A program made the position numbers and the translations under genes. Positions 43,609 to 52,213 of a DNA stretch of 64,000 nucleotides are shown here, one piece after another (positions within the stretch are counted from its first letter, which is position 1; the number at the start of each line of letters is the position of its first letter). Source of the DNA: Mesorhizobium sp. B4-1-3. GTDB lineage: Bacteria > Pseudomonadota > Alphaproteobacteria > Rhizobiales > Rhizobiaceae. Under the pieces are notes generated by a model. The model ran no database searches, had not been told where the DNA came from, and saw only the letters and a program-made list of their open reading frames with translations. The DNA is taken from the NCBI RefSeq assembly GCF_006439355.1, contig NZ_VFTG01000015.1:62001-126000 (forward strand), in the 5' to 3' direction.

Positions 43609-45804
43609 ATGCTGGATAAACCCGCCTCCGCGCTCCGCATCCGCGAAAGGCTGCTCGAATCCGAACGGCTGATGGATGAGACCGGCTGCTATGACGGCAT
43701 CACCGAGCTCAAGCTGCGCAACCAGGACCCGCTGAAATTCGAGACGCTGCATACCAAGCTGCGCGCCTACTGTGTGTCCGCGCGGGAAATGGCACGCCGC
43801 ATCTCCGCCTCGCCCGGCGTGCGCGAGGTCGGCGAGATGGTCGTCGCCATCTACACGCCCGAAGGCGATGCCATCGCGCTCTCCAATGGCATCATGGTGC
43901 ATGTGCACACGATGAGCCGCTTCATCAAATGGATGATCCGCAACGGCTACGAGGAAAACCCGCAGATCCGCGACGGCGACATCTTCGCCAACAACGACGC
44001 CTTCATCGGCACCGTGCAGGTGCCGGACGTGATGGACGTGGTGCCGATCTTCCATTCCGGCAAGCTGGTCGGCTGGGCCGGCGCCGTCTGTCACGAGCTC
44101 GAAGCGGGCGGCATCACGCCCGGCGGCGACGTGGCGCTGGCGCAGGAGCGCTTCACCGAAGGCCTGTTCGTCTGCGCCGAGAAGGTCGGCGAGAACGACG
44201 AGCTCAGGCGCGACTATGTCATCCGCTGCGAGCGCAATCTCCGCATGCCGATCTACTGGGTTCTGGACGAGAAGGCCAAGGTGGCGTCATGCATCGACAT
44301 GCGCGAAAGCGTCAAGGCGCTGATCGACGAGATCGGCCTCGACTACTGGATGCAGGTGTCGAAGGAGTTCATCGAGGAAGGCCGCCGCGCCCAGCTTGCC
44401 CGGACCCGCCAGCTCACCGTGCCCGGCATCTATCGCGGTCACACTTTTTACGGCCACGTCACCAAGGGCAAGCCAGGCTACCAGCCGCTCGGCGATCCCG
44501 ACTGGCTCTACAACATCCCGATCGAGATGGAGATCACGTCGGACGGCAAGATCAAGATGGACTTCGAGGGCACGCAGCCCTGGGGCTACCACTCGATGAA
44601 CTGCACGCCGGCCGGCATGGATGGCGGCATGTTCGTGACGCTGACCCAGCACATGAATTTCGAAGGTCTCGTCAATGACGGTGCCTGGATGGCCACCGAG
44701 CTGAAGCTGCCCAAGGGCACCTGGACCAACCCCGACAACGAGATGGTGGCGACGGCGACTTCCTGGGCGCTGCTGCTCCCCGCCTATGGCGTCTTCCAGC
44801 GGCTCTTGTCGCGCTCCTTCATCGCGCGCGGCTTCGTCGAAGAGGCCTTTGTCGGTCAGGTCAACAGCCCGATGATCGAGATGGGGGGCACCAGCCAATA
44901 CGGCACGCCCTTCGGCATGGCGCATTTCGAATGCGCCGCCGCCGGCTCGGGCGCGCTGGCCATCAAGGACGGGCTCGACACCGCCTATGTCGGATGGAAC
45001 CCGGAATCCGACATGGGCAATATCGAGATCTGGGAACAGAACATGCCGATGCTCTATATCGGCCGGTCCATCGTTCCCAACTCGGGCGGCGCCGGCAAAT
45101 ACCGTGGCGGCTGCTCCTTTCTGTCGACGTGGCTGGTGAGCAAGACCGATCATCTCAGGCTGGTCACGTCCGAACATTCTTCGCGCGTGTTCGACAATGG
45201 CGGGCTTTGCGGCGGCTATCCGGCGCCGACCTGCCAGAAACACCGCGCGGTGCGCGAGAGCAACATCTTCGAGCTGGCCGAAAAGGGCGCGCCGCTGGCG
45301 CACCATACCGGCACCAACCCGTACCGCTCGGAGTTGGAGGTCCGGCTGGAAGGCGAGCATGTGACGCTGGAAGGGCCATACATCACCGCGCCGCATAAGA
45401 CGGGTGATGTCTTCACCCATTCCTATAATGGCGGCGGCGGTTACGGCGACGTGCTGGAGCGCGATCCGGTCAAGACCGCCTGGGATGTCGAGAACGGCTT
45501 CCTCACCAAGGAGGCTGCCGAAGGTATATTCGGCATCGTGCTCGATGAGGACGGGGAAGGTTTCCCGGTCGCCAATCTGGACGCCACCAAGCGCCATCGT
45601 GCCGAAATGCGGGCAAAGCGCCTGGCTCGTGCAAAACCGGTTTCGGAATGGATCGCCAAGGAGCGTGAGCGGGTGAAGGCGGCCGATTTCGCGCCCGAGG
45701 TGAAGAAGATGTACGCCAGCGCGATCAAGCTCTCGCCGCGCTTCACCAGGGATTTTTCCGCCTTCTGGGATGTCGACGCAAAATCGACCTTCGGCGTGGA
45801 GTAA
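43609..45804 (+). CDS. Acetone-carboxylase-like alpha subunit (hydantoinase/oxoprolinase B family), altered metal site
   Basis: A 731-residue HyuB/AcxB-type protein: GIMVHVHTMSRFIKWMIRNGY, LVGWAGAVCHELEAGGITPGG, PWGYHSMNCTPAGMDGG and GGAGKYRGGC. In acetone carboxylase the metal site is, as I recall, His150/Asp153/His175 of the Xanthobacter subunit. The corresponding residues here are Gln137, Asp140 and His162, in NDAFIGTVQVPD where the family norm is NDPxxGxxHxxD. One ligand and the Pro are thus changed. Activity on acetone is doubtful; another ketone or hydantoin-like substrate is possible. GAGAAGGG precedes the ATG. Confidence 0.83.
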   Translation: MLDKPASALRIRERLLESERLMDETGCYDGITELKLRNQDPLKFETLHTKLRAYCVSAREMARRISASPGVREVGEMVVAIYTPEGDAIALSNGIMVHVHTMSRFIKWMIRNGYEENPQIRDGDIFANNDAFIGTVQVPDVMDVVPIFHSGKLVGWAGAVCHELEAGGITPGGDVALAQERFTEGLFVCAEKVGENDELRRDYVIRCERNLRMPIYWVLDEKAKVASCIDMRESVKALIDEIGLDYWMQVSKEFIEEGRRAQLARTRQLTVPGIYRGHTFYGHVTKGKPGYQPLGDPDWLYNIPIEMEITSDGKIKMDFEGTQPWGYHSMNCTPAGMDGGMFVTLTQHMNFEGLVNDGAWMATELKLPKGTWTNPDNEMVATATSWALLLPAYGVFQRLLSRSFIARGFVEEAFVGQVNSPMIEMGGTSQYGTPFGMAHFECAAAGSGALAIKDGLDTAYVGWNPESDMGNIEIWEQNMPMLYIGRSIVPNSGGAGKYRGGCSFLSTWLVSKTDHLRLVTSEHSSRVFDNGGLCGGYPAPTCQKHRAVRESNIFELAEKGAPLAHHTGTNPYRSELEVRLEGEHVTLEGPYITAPHKTGDVFTHSYNGGGGYGDVLERDPVKTAWDVENGFLTKEAAEGIFGIVLDEDGEGFPVANLDATKRHRAEMRAKRLARAKPVSEWIAKERERVKAADFAPEVKKMYASAIKLSPRFTRDFSAFWDVDAKSTFGVE

Positions 45805-45810
45805 CGGACC

Positions 45811-46317
45811 ATGACCTCATACAGCAAGGAAGTCATCGCCGATCTGGTTGCCGGCACGCTGCCCTGGCCGCAGACGCGCCGCATCATGAGCGCCTACAAG
45901 GACGATGATCGTTTCTTCAAATATGTCGCGGTGCTGCAGGACCGCGTCGGTTGGAAGGATCCGATACTGCTCCCGGTCGGCGACCATCTCTTCATCTGCC
46001 AGAGCGGCGACGAGCGGGTGACGAAATGCGAATGTGGCCATTCCTTCGGCGACTACCGCAGGAACTGGAAGCTGGAGGCCGCGATCATCGTACGCGACAG
46101 CGAGGAGACGTTGCGTGAGATCTACCCCAACAGCGACCTGCCGGACCCGGACTGGATGGAGGTCCGCGAGTTCATCTGCCCTGAATGTGGCACGCTGCAT
46201 GAGGTGGAAGCGGCGGCGCCTGGCTATCCGATCGTGCATGATTTCGAGCCTGATCTCGAAGGGTTCTATCGCGATTGGCTTGGCAAGCCGCTGGAGCCGT
46301 CGAACAAAGGAGGCTGA
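45811..46317 (+). CDS. Acetone-carboxylase-like gamma subunit
   Basis: A 168-residue protein matching the length and pattern of acetone carboxylase gamma subunits: CECGHSFGDYRRNWKLEA, IYPNSDLPDPDWMEVREFICP, and HDFEPDLEGFYRDWLG at the end. Cys73/Cys75 and Cys123/Cys126 form a probable zinc site. Presence of this subunit separates the operon from ordinary HyuAB hydantoinases, which lack it. It starts 6 bp after the alpha gene and its stop overlaps the next start by one base. Confidence 0.87.
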   Translation: MTSYSKEVIADLVAGTLPWPQTRRIMSAYKDDDRFFKYVAVLQDRVGWKDPILLPVGDHLFICQSGDERVTKCECGHSFGDYRRNWKLEAAIIVRDSEETLREIYPNSDLPDPDWMEVREFICPECGTLHEVEAAAPGYPIVHDFEPDLEGFYRDWLGKPLEPSNKGG

Positions 46318-47096
46318 TGCCGCAAATGGGCCGCGTCGCAGGCAAGGTGGCGCTCGTTACAGGGGCCGGTCTCGGCCTCGGGCGGGCGTCGTCGCTTTTG
46401 CTGGCATCGGAAGGCGCAAAACTGGTCGTCAGCGACATCGACGAGACGCTCGCCGGCGATACGGCGGCTGAGATCGTCAAGGCCGGCGGCGAAGCGCTGG
46501 CGCTGCGCCAGGATGTCTCGAAATCCGAGGACTGGTCTGCCGCCAAGGCGGCGATCGAGCAGCGGTTCGGGCGGCTCGATGTGTTGGTCAACAATGCCGG
46601 CATTGCGATTGCCAAAAACATCGAGGACACGACTTTAGCCGAATGGCGGCGCACCATGGCGGTCAATCTCGACGGGGTCTTCCTCGGCTGCCAGGAGGGC
46701 GTCAAGCTGATGAAGAAATCCGGCGGCGGATCGATCATCAACCTCTCTTCCATCGACGGCATTATCGGCGAGGCGGATCTTGCCGCCTACTGCGCCTCCA
46801 AGGGCGGCGTGCGCACCTTGACCAAGGCGGTCGCCGTGCATTGCGCCGAACAGCGCTACGGCATCCGCTGCAACTCGATCCATCCTGGCTACATCTGGAC
46901 GCCGCAGACCGAGAACTATTTGCGCGACCTCGGCACGCTCGAGCAGGAGAAGGCAAAGGCGCTGTCGCGCCATCCGATAGGCTTCCTCGGCGAGCCCAAC
47001 GACATCGCCTACATGGTCCTCTACCTCGCCTCGGACGAATCGAAATTCGTCACCGGCTCCGAAATGGTTGTCGACGGAGGCTATCTTGCAGTGTGA
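46317..47096 (+). CDS. SDR family oxidoreductase
   Basis: A 259-residue classical short-chain dehydrogenase: TGAGLGLGRA cofactor loop, Asp in VVSDIDE (NAD preference), NNAG, Ser-Tyr-Lys catalysis in NLSSIDGIIG and YCASKGG, ending VVDGGYLAV. AAAGGAGG lies before the ATG at 46317, which overlaps the gamma-subunit stop. Being translated with the carboxylase-like subunits, it may make their ketone substrate from a secondary alcohol or reduce the keto-acid product. Confidence 0.88.
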   Translation: MPQMGRVAGKVALVTGAGLGLGRASSLLLASEGAKLVVSDIDETLAGDTAAEIVKAGGEALALRQDVSKSEDWSAAKAAIEQRFGRLDVLVNNAGIAIAKNIEDTTLAEWRRTMAVNLDGVFLGCQEGVKLMKKSGGGSIINLSSIDGIIGEADLAAYCASKGGVRTLTKAVAVHCAEQRYGIRCNSIHPGYIWTPQTENYLRDLGTLEQEKAKALSRHPIGFLGEPNDIAYMVLYLASDESKFVTGSEMVVDGGYLAV

Positions 47097-47114
47097 ACAC
47101 GGAGCGCGTTCGCG

Positions 47115-47942
47115 ATGACCAATCTCACCGGCCGCAGCGCCATCGTCACCGGCGGCTTTTCCGGCATGGGTTTTGCCATCGCCACGGCGCTCGCCAAGGC
47201 TGGCGCCAATATCGCCGTCGGCTCCTACGTGGCGCCGCCGCAGCCGGGCAGGGCGGATGCCGCCTACTATCCCGGCGCCGACGAAATCGAGCGCGTGAAG
47301 TCGGCGCTGGCCGCCCACGGCACCAAGGTGCATGCCGCCCATCTCGACGTGCGCGACAGCGCACTCACAAATCTCTTCTTCGCGGAAGCCCAGGCCACCG
47401 TCGGCCCGGCCGACATCCTGGTCAACGCCGCCGGCACCACGGCCGAGCAACCGGTCTGCGGCCATTCCGACGAGCTCTGGGACAAGATCGTCGACACCAA
47501 TCTCACCGGGGCGTTCCGTACGACCCGCGCGGTGCTGCCCGGCATGATCGGGCGCGGCTGGGGCCGCATCGTCAACATCGGCTCGACGGCGGCTTCCGTC
47601 GGCTGGAAGGACAATCCTGCTTACTGCGCCTCCAAGGCCGGACTGCTCGGGCTGACGCGTTGCGTGGCGCTCGAAGGCGCAGCGCATGGCGTCACCTGCG
47701 TCATGATCAGCCCGACCTGGGTCGAGACCGAGCTGATGCGCCGCAACGTGGCGCAGGTCGTCGAGCGCGAAGGCAGGGGCCGCAGCGCCGAGGAACTGAT
47801 GGACGAATTCAGGAAAGGCAATCCCCAGGGGCGTATGATGCAGCCGGAGGAAATCGCGGCGCTCGCCGTCTTCCTCTGCTCGGACCTCGCCAGGGGGATC
47901 ACCATGGAAAACATCCAGATCACTGGCGGAGCCATGTGGTAG
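47115..47942 (+). CDS. SDR family oxidoreductase, 3-hydroxybutyrate dehydrogenase-like
   Basis: A 275-residue short-chain dehydrogenase: TGGFSGMGFAIA loop, NAAG, Ser-Tyr-Lys in NIGSTAASVGWKDNPAYCASK, SPTWVETELM and TGGAMW end. The SPTWVxTxL and GFSGMG features resemble 3-hydroxybutyrate dehydrogenases, but an extra 15-20 residue insert with AYYPGADEIER around residue 55 is unusual. A 3-oxo acid from the carboxylase-like complex would be a fitting substrate; this is inference from context. Confidence 0.85.
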   Translation: MTNLTGRSAIVTGGFSGMGFAIATALAKAGANIAVGSYVAPPQPGRADAAYYPGADEIERVKSALAAHGTKVHAAHLDVRDSALTNLFFAEAQATVGPADILVNAAGTTAEQPVCGHSDELWDKIVDTNLTGAFRTTRAVLPGMIGRGWGRIVNIGSTAASVGWKDNPAYCASKAGLLGLTRCVALEGAAHGVTCVMISPTWVETELMRRNVAQVVEREGRGRSAEELMDEFRKGNPQGRMMQPEEIAALAVFLCSDLARGITMENIQITGGAMW

Positions 47943-47961
47943 CGTCGGTGGGGGGTGATGG

Positions 47962-47990
47962 ATTCCGGTCTCGTGGGAGGAGACCGGAAT
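47962..47990 (+). other. Perfect intercistronic hairpin before the betaine-type importer
   Basis: ATTCCGGTCTC (47962-47972) and GAGACCGGAAT (47980-47990) pair over 11 bp with a GTGGGAG loop, 20 bp after the SDR stop. No T-tract follows. It may partly end the catabolic transcript or protect its 3' end while the binding-protein gene downstream uses its own promoter. Confidence 0.55.
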
Positions 47991-48025
47991 AGACGGAAGG
48001 ACCATCAACCAACAGGGGAACTGAC

Positions 48026-48964
48026 ATGAAAATAGGAAATGCCTTGCAAGGCGCCGGTCTTGGCCTGGCGCTGATGCTTGCCGCAACGACGGCTGGGCAA
48101 AGCGCCGAACTCGGCGCCAAGGACGAGCCGATCAAACTCGCGATGCTGGAGTGGACCGGCGCGCATGTTTCGACTCACATCGCCGGCCAGCTTCTGGAAA
48201 AGCTCGGCTACAAGGTCGAATACGTCACCGCCGGCAATTTCCCGCAATTCTCGGGCCTCGCCGACGGCTCGCTCAGCGCCTCGGTCGAGATCTGGTTGAA
48301 CAATGTCGGCGACATCTATCCGAAGGTGCTGGCCGCCAAGCAGATCGAGGACATCGGCAAGCTCGATCTGAAGACCCAGGAAGGCTGGATTTATCCGAAG
48401 TTCATGGAGAAGGTCTGCCCGGGCCTGCCAGATTGGACCGCCCTCAACAAGCCCGAATGTGTTCAGGCATTGGCGACGCCCGAAACCGCGCCCAATGGTC
48501 GCTTCCTCGACTACCCGGCCGATTGGGGTTCGCGCGCGGCAACCATCCTTGCCGACAACAATATGCCTTACACCGCGGTTCCGTCGGGCTCCGAAGGCGC
48601 GCTGGTCGCGGAGCTCGAAGCTGCCGAAGCCGCCAAGACGCCGCTCATCATGATGTTCTGGGGCCCGCATTACGCGCTGGCCGAGAACGATGTGGGTTGG
48701 GTGACGATGCCACCCTGCAAGGAGCAGGCCAACGAGCACTGCATCACCCCACCTGATGTCGACAAGATCGTCTGGTCGGGCTTTGGCGCCAAATGGCCGG
48801 CGGCTTACGCCTTCCTCAAGGCCTTCAAGATGGATGCGACCGAGCAGCAGAAGATGATGCTGGCCGTCGACAAGCAAGGCAAGGATCTCGACGCCGTTGT
48901 CAAGGAATGGATCGACAAGAACGAGACGGTGTGGAAACCTTGGCTAGACGCCGCCAAGGGATAA
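48026..48964 (+). CDS. Glycine betaine/choline-type ABC transporter, binding protein (ProX/OpuAC-like)
   Basis: A 312-residue protein with a Sec signal (LGLALMLAATTAGQSA, cleavage near residue 27) and the OpuAC fold: KLAMLEWTGAHVSTHIAGQLLE, SVEIWLNNVGDIY, LIMMFWGPHYALAENDVGWV. Cys residues near 132, 145, 231 and 240 could form disulfides. The ligand is probably a quaternary amine or another small zwitterion. Closeness to the carboxylase-like genes suggests a catabolic substrate rather than an osmolyte. Confidence 0.87.
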   Translation: MKIGNALQGAGLGLALMLAATTAGQSAELGAKDEPIKLAMLEWTGAHVSTHIAGQLLEKLGYKVEYVTAGNFPQFSGLADGSLSASVEIWLNNVGDIYPKVLAAKQIEDIGKLDLKTQEGWIYPKFMEKVCPGLPDWTALNKPECVQALATPETAPNGRFLDYPADWGSRAATILADNNMPYTAVPSGSEGALVAELEAAEAAKTPLIMMFWGPHYALAENDVGWVTMPPCKEQANEHCITPPDVDKIVWSGFGAKWPAAYAFLKAFKMDATEQQKMMLAVDKQGKDLDAVVKEWIDKNETVWKPWLDAAKG

Positions 48965-49058
48965 TTCGCCGATGTGCCTGGCAAAGGCTGAGGGGCGCCA
49001 TAGGCCCGGTTTCCGCGATGGGCGGAGCCGGGCGGGCGATCGGCACGGGTGGTTAGGG

Positions 49059-50120
49059 ATGAACACGGCCGCGCGTCCGATAAAGCTTGCCTGCCGAAAT
49101 GTCTGGAAGGTCTATGGCCGGCGCCCGGCCTATTACTTCGACTCGCGCGGCTATATCATCGATCCCGATGCGCTGGCCGAGCGCCTGCGCGCTGAGGCGC
49201 ATCTGCCGGCTGTGGTCGATGCCAGCTTCGAGGTGGCGACGGGCGAGATCTTCGTCATCATGGGCCTGTCCGGCTCCGGCAAGTCGACCCTGGTGCGGTG
49301 TCTCTCGCGCCTGGTCGAGCCGAGCGCCGGCGAGGTCCTGCTCGACGGCAGGAACCTGCTCGCCGCCAGCGGCAAGGAGCTCATCGAGCTGCGCCGCCAC
49401 GCCATGGGCATGGTGTTCCAGAATTTCGGCCTGCTGCCGCATCTGAGCGTATTGGGCAATGTCGCCTTCCCACTGAAGATCCAGGGCAAGCCGGCGAAGG
49501 AGCGCGAGGCCCGCGCCCGCGAGATGATCGCGCTGGTCGGGCTCGAAGGCCGCGAGGCGTCCTTCCCGCATCAGCTCTCCGGCGGCCAGCAGCAGCGCGT
49601 CGGCATTGCCCGCTCGCTCGCGGTAGGCCCGGAGCTCTGGTTCCTCGACGAGCCGTTCTCGGCGCTCGATCCGCTGATCCGCAAGCAGATGCAGGATGAG
49701 TTCCTGCGCCTGCAGCGCATGCTGAAGAAGACCATCATCTTCATCACCCACGACATCGCCGAGGCCTTCCGCCTGGCCGACCGGCTGGCGATCATGCGGG
49801 CCGGCAAGATCGTGCAAATCGGCCGCCCCGCCGACATCGTGCTTAATCCGGCCGACGACTATGTCGCGCAATTCACCGAGGACATGCCGCTGCTGCGCGT
49901 CATCACGGCCGGCGACATCGCCGCGCCCGCCAATGGCGCCGCGCTGCCGGAACGCAGCGTTGCCGCCGACACCAGCCTTGAGGCGCTCATCCCGCAACTC
50001 GCCTCGGGTGTGACGGCCTTCACCGTTCCTGGCGTGGGCGACAGTCCGTCGGCGGTGCTCGACGCCGGTGCCGTGCTCGCGGTGCTCGAACGCGAGCAGG
50101 CGAGGCGCAAGAGCTCATGA
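49059..50120 (+). CDS. Glycine betaine-type ABC transporter ATPase (ProV/OpuAA-like)
   Basis: A 353-residue ATPase. Walker A GLSGSGKST is near residue 70, signature LSGGQQQRVGIARS, Walker B LWFLDEPFSALDPLIR and the FITHDIAEAFRLADR switch. Before Walker A there is an unusual insert (YYFDSRGYIIDPDALAERLR) not found in standard ProV. The C-terminal CBS-like regulatory part is short. The gene overlaps the permease gene by 4 bp (ATGA). The spacer 48965-49058 shows no further gene. Confidence 0.88.
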   Translation: MNTAARPIKLACRNVWKVYGRRPAYYFDSRGYIIDPDALAERLRAEAHLPAVVDASFEVATGEIFVIMGLSGSGKSTLVRCLSRLVEPSAGEVLLDGRNLLAASGKELIELRRHAMGMVFQNFGLLPHLSVLGNVAFPLKIQGKPAKEREARAREMIALVGLEGREASFPHQLSGGQQQRVGIARSLAVGPELWFLDEPFSALDPLIRKQMQDEFLRLQRMLKKTIIFITHDIAEAFRLADRLAIMRAGKIVQIGRPADIVLNPADDYVAQFTEDMPLLRVITAGDIAAPANGAALPERSVAADTSLEALIPQLASGVTAFTVPGVGDSPSAVLDAGAVLAVLEREQARRKSS

Positions 50121-52213
50121 CAGCGCCGGCCGCGGCATTTCGGCCCTCCTTGCGGTTCGTAGTGGAACCGGCGCTTCTGCCTTGGTGCGGTCTGGCCGTG
50201 CTGGCGGGGCTTTGCCTGCTTCTCAAAAACGAGCTTCCCTGGCTGGTCAATTTCCCCAAGCAATGGACGCTGCCGCTGGCCACTTACATCAACGCGGTGA
50301 CCGACATTGTCGTCGCTGTCATCCAGCCGGGCTTCCGGGCGCTCTCCGTCCTGCTCGATGCGCCGATGCGCGGCGCGCGGCTGGCGCTCGCCTGGCTACC
50401 CTGGCCGGCGGTGATGCTGGCTGTCGCCGCCCTTGCGCTGAAGTCGAGCGGCGAGCGGCTGGCGGTCTTCGCGCTCGCCACGCTCGCCTATATCCTGCTC
50501 GCCGGCTACTGGGCGCAGAGCATGAACACACTGGCGCTGGTGCTGCTGGCGGTCCCGATCTCGACCGTGCTCGGCTTCCTGCTTGGCGTTCTGGGTTACG
50601 CCCGGCCGCGCTGGCGTCCGGTGCTCAATGGCGCGCTCGACCTGATGCAGACGGTGCCGGCCTTCGCCTATCTCATTCCGCTCCTGCTCCTGTTCGGCTT
50701 CGGTCCGGTGGTCGGGCTGATCGCCTCGGCGATCTACGCGACGCCGCCGATGGTGCGCAACACCATGCTCGGGCTGGACCGCGTGCCGGCGGCGATCAGC
50801 GAGGCCGGCCTGATGAGCGGCTGCACGCGCCGCCAGCAATTCTGGCAGGTCGAGGTGCCGACGGCGCTGCCGCAGCTTCTCGTCGGCTTCAACCAGACGA
50901 CGATGGCGGCGCTGTCGATGGTCATCGTCGCCGCCATCATCGGCGGCTTCGAGGACATCGGCTGGGAGGTGCTCTCCTCGATGCGCAAGGCCGAGTTCGG
51001 CCAGAGCATCCTCTCCGGCCTGGTCATTGCGCTGCTCGCCATCCTCATCGACCGCCTCACCATCGGCTACGCCAAGGCGCCGGAGACCGGGCCGACGCCC
51101 GCCATGCGCTGGATGACGCAGCGCCGGCTCGCCCTGTCGCTGGCGGTCGCGCTGGCTCTCGCCATCGTCATCCGACTGGCCGCGCCCGATGCGATGCTTC
51201 TGCCGGAAACCGGGCTACGCATGCAGATGGGCGCCGTCAACCAATGGCTGCTGGGGCTCGTGCGCGACTACGCCTGGTTCTTCAACGGTGTGCGTAATGC
51301 GGTGCTCTACTGCCTGCTTCTGCCGATGCGCGTCGGCATTGCCGGCTCGGCGACGCCGGCAATGTGGGGCTTCTCATTGCCATCGTCGGTGCTCGCCGCC
51401 TATCTCGTCCTGGTGCTGGCCTTGGCCGTGTTGGCGCTGCGCAGCTTCGGTTGGCGCGGGGCACTGGCCGTGCTGGCTGCCGGCCTTGTTCTCTATACCG
51501 GCTTTCTCGATCTCCCCTGGCCTGTCTTCATCCTTGCCGTCGCCTTGCTTGCCGGCCAGGTGGGCGGGCCGCGGCTCGGTTTTTTCGCGCTTGTCGGCTT
51601 CGGGCTGATTCTGGTCAACGGGCTATGGCCGCAACTGGTGCAGTCGCTCTATCTCTGCACGCTGGCGGTCCTGCTTTGCCTTCTGGTCGGCGGCGCGCTC
51701 GGCACATGGGCGGCGCATAGCGATCACGTCTCGCATATCCTGAAACCGATCTGCGATGCGTTGCAGACCATGCCGCAATTCGTCTTCCTCATCCCGGCGC
51801 TGATGTTCTTCAAGGTCGGCGAGTTCACGGCGCTGATCGCCATCATGCTCTACGCCATCGTGCCGCCGATCCGCTATGTCGAGCACGGGCTGCGGCATGT
51901 CCGCCCCGACGTCGTCGAGGCGGTCGAGCAGATGGGCGCAACGCCGATGCAGACTCTGCTGCAGGCCAAGCTGCCGCTTGCTTTGCCGGTCGTCATGCTT
52001 GGCCTCAACCAGACCATCATGGCGGCGCTGTCGATGCTGGCCATCGCCGCCCTTGTCGGCACGCGCGATCTTGGCCAGGCGGTCTATGTCGCGCTCGGCA
52101 AGGCCGATGCCGGCATGGGCCTGATCGCCGGCCTGTCGATCGCTTTCCTGGCGATCCTCGCCGACCGGTTGATCCAGGCAGCCGTTGCGCGTTCGGCCGC
52201 CGCTTCACACTGA
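50117..52213 (+). CDS. Fused double permease of a glycine betaine-type ABC transporter
   Basis: A 698-residue membrane protein carrying two complete ProW-type permease domains. The first core is about 175-305 (LNGALDLMQTVPAFAYLIPLL, SEAGLMSGCTRRQQFWQVEVP, GFNQTTMAALSMVIVAAII). The second is about 535-670 (LKPICDALQTMPQFVFLIPAL, EAVEQMGATPMQTLLQAKLP, GLNQTIMAALSMLAIAALV). ProW is normally about 300-350 residues and acts as a dimer; here the dimer is one chain. The TGA abuts the stop of the convergent exoQ gene (TGATCA). Confidence 0.9.
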   Translation: MTAPAAAFRPSLRFVVEPALLPWCGLAVLAGLCLLLKNELPWLVNFPKQWTLPLATYINAVTDIVVAVIQPGFRALSVLLDAPMRGARLALAWLPWPAVMLAVAALALKSSGERLAVFALATLAYILLAGYWAQSMNTLALVLLAVPISTVLGFLLGVLGYARPRWRPVLNGALDLMQTVPAFAYLIPLLLLFGFGPVVGLIASAIYATPPMVRNTMLGLDRVPAAISEAGLMSGCTRRQQFWQVEVPTALPQLLVGFNQTTMAALSMVIVAAIIGGFEDIGWEVLSSMRKAEFGQSILSGLVIALLAILIDRLTIGYAKAPETGPTPAMRWMTQRRLALSLAVALALAIVIRLAAPDAMLLPETGLRMQMGAVNQWLLGLVRDYAWFFNGVRNAVLYCLLLPMRVGIAGSATPAMWGFSLPSSVLAAYLVLVLALAVLALRSFGWRGALAVLAAGLVLYTGFLDLPWPVFILAVALLAGQVGGPRLGFFALVGFGLILVNGLWPQLVQSLYLCTLAVLLCLLVGGALGTWAAHSDHVSHILKPICDALQTMPQFVFLIPALMFFKVGEFTALIAIMLYAIVPPIRYVEHGLRHVRPDVVEAVEQMGATPMQTLLQAKLPLALPVVMLGLNQTIMAALSMLAIAALVGTRDLGQAVYVALGKADAGMGLIAGLSIAFLAILADRLIQAAVARSAAASH

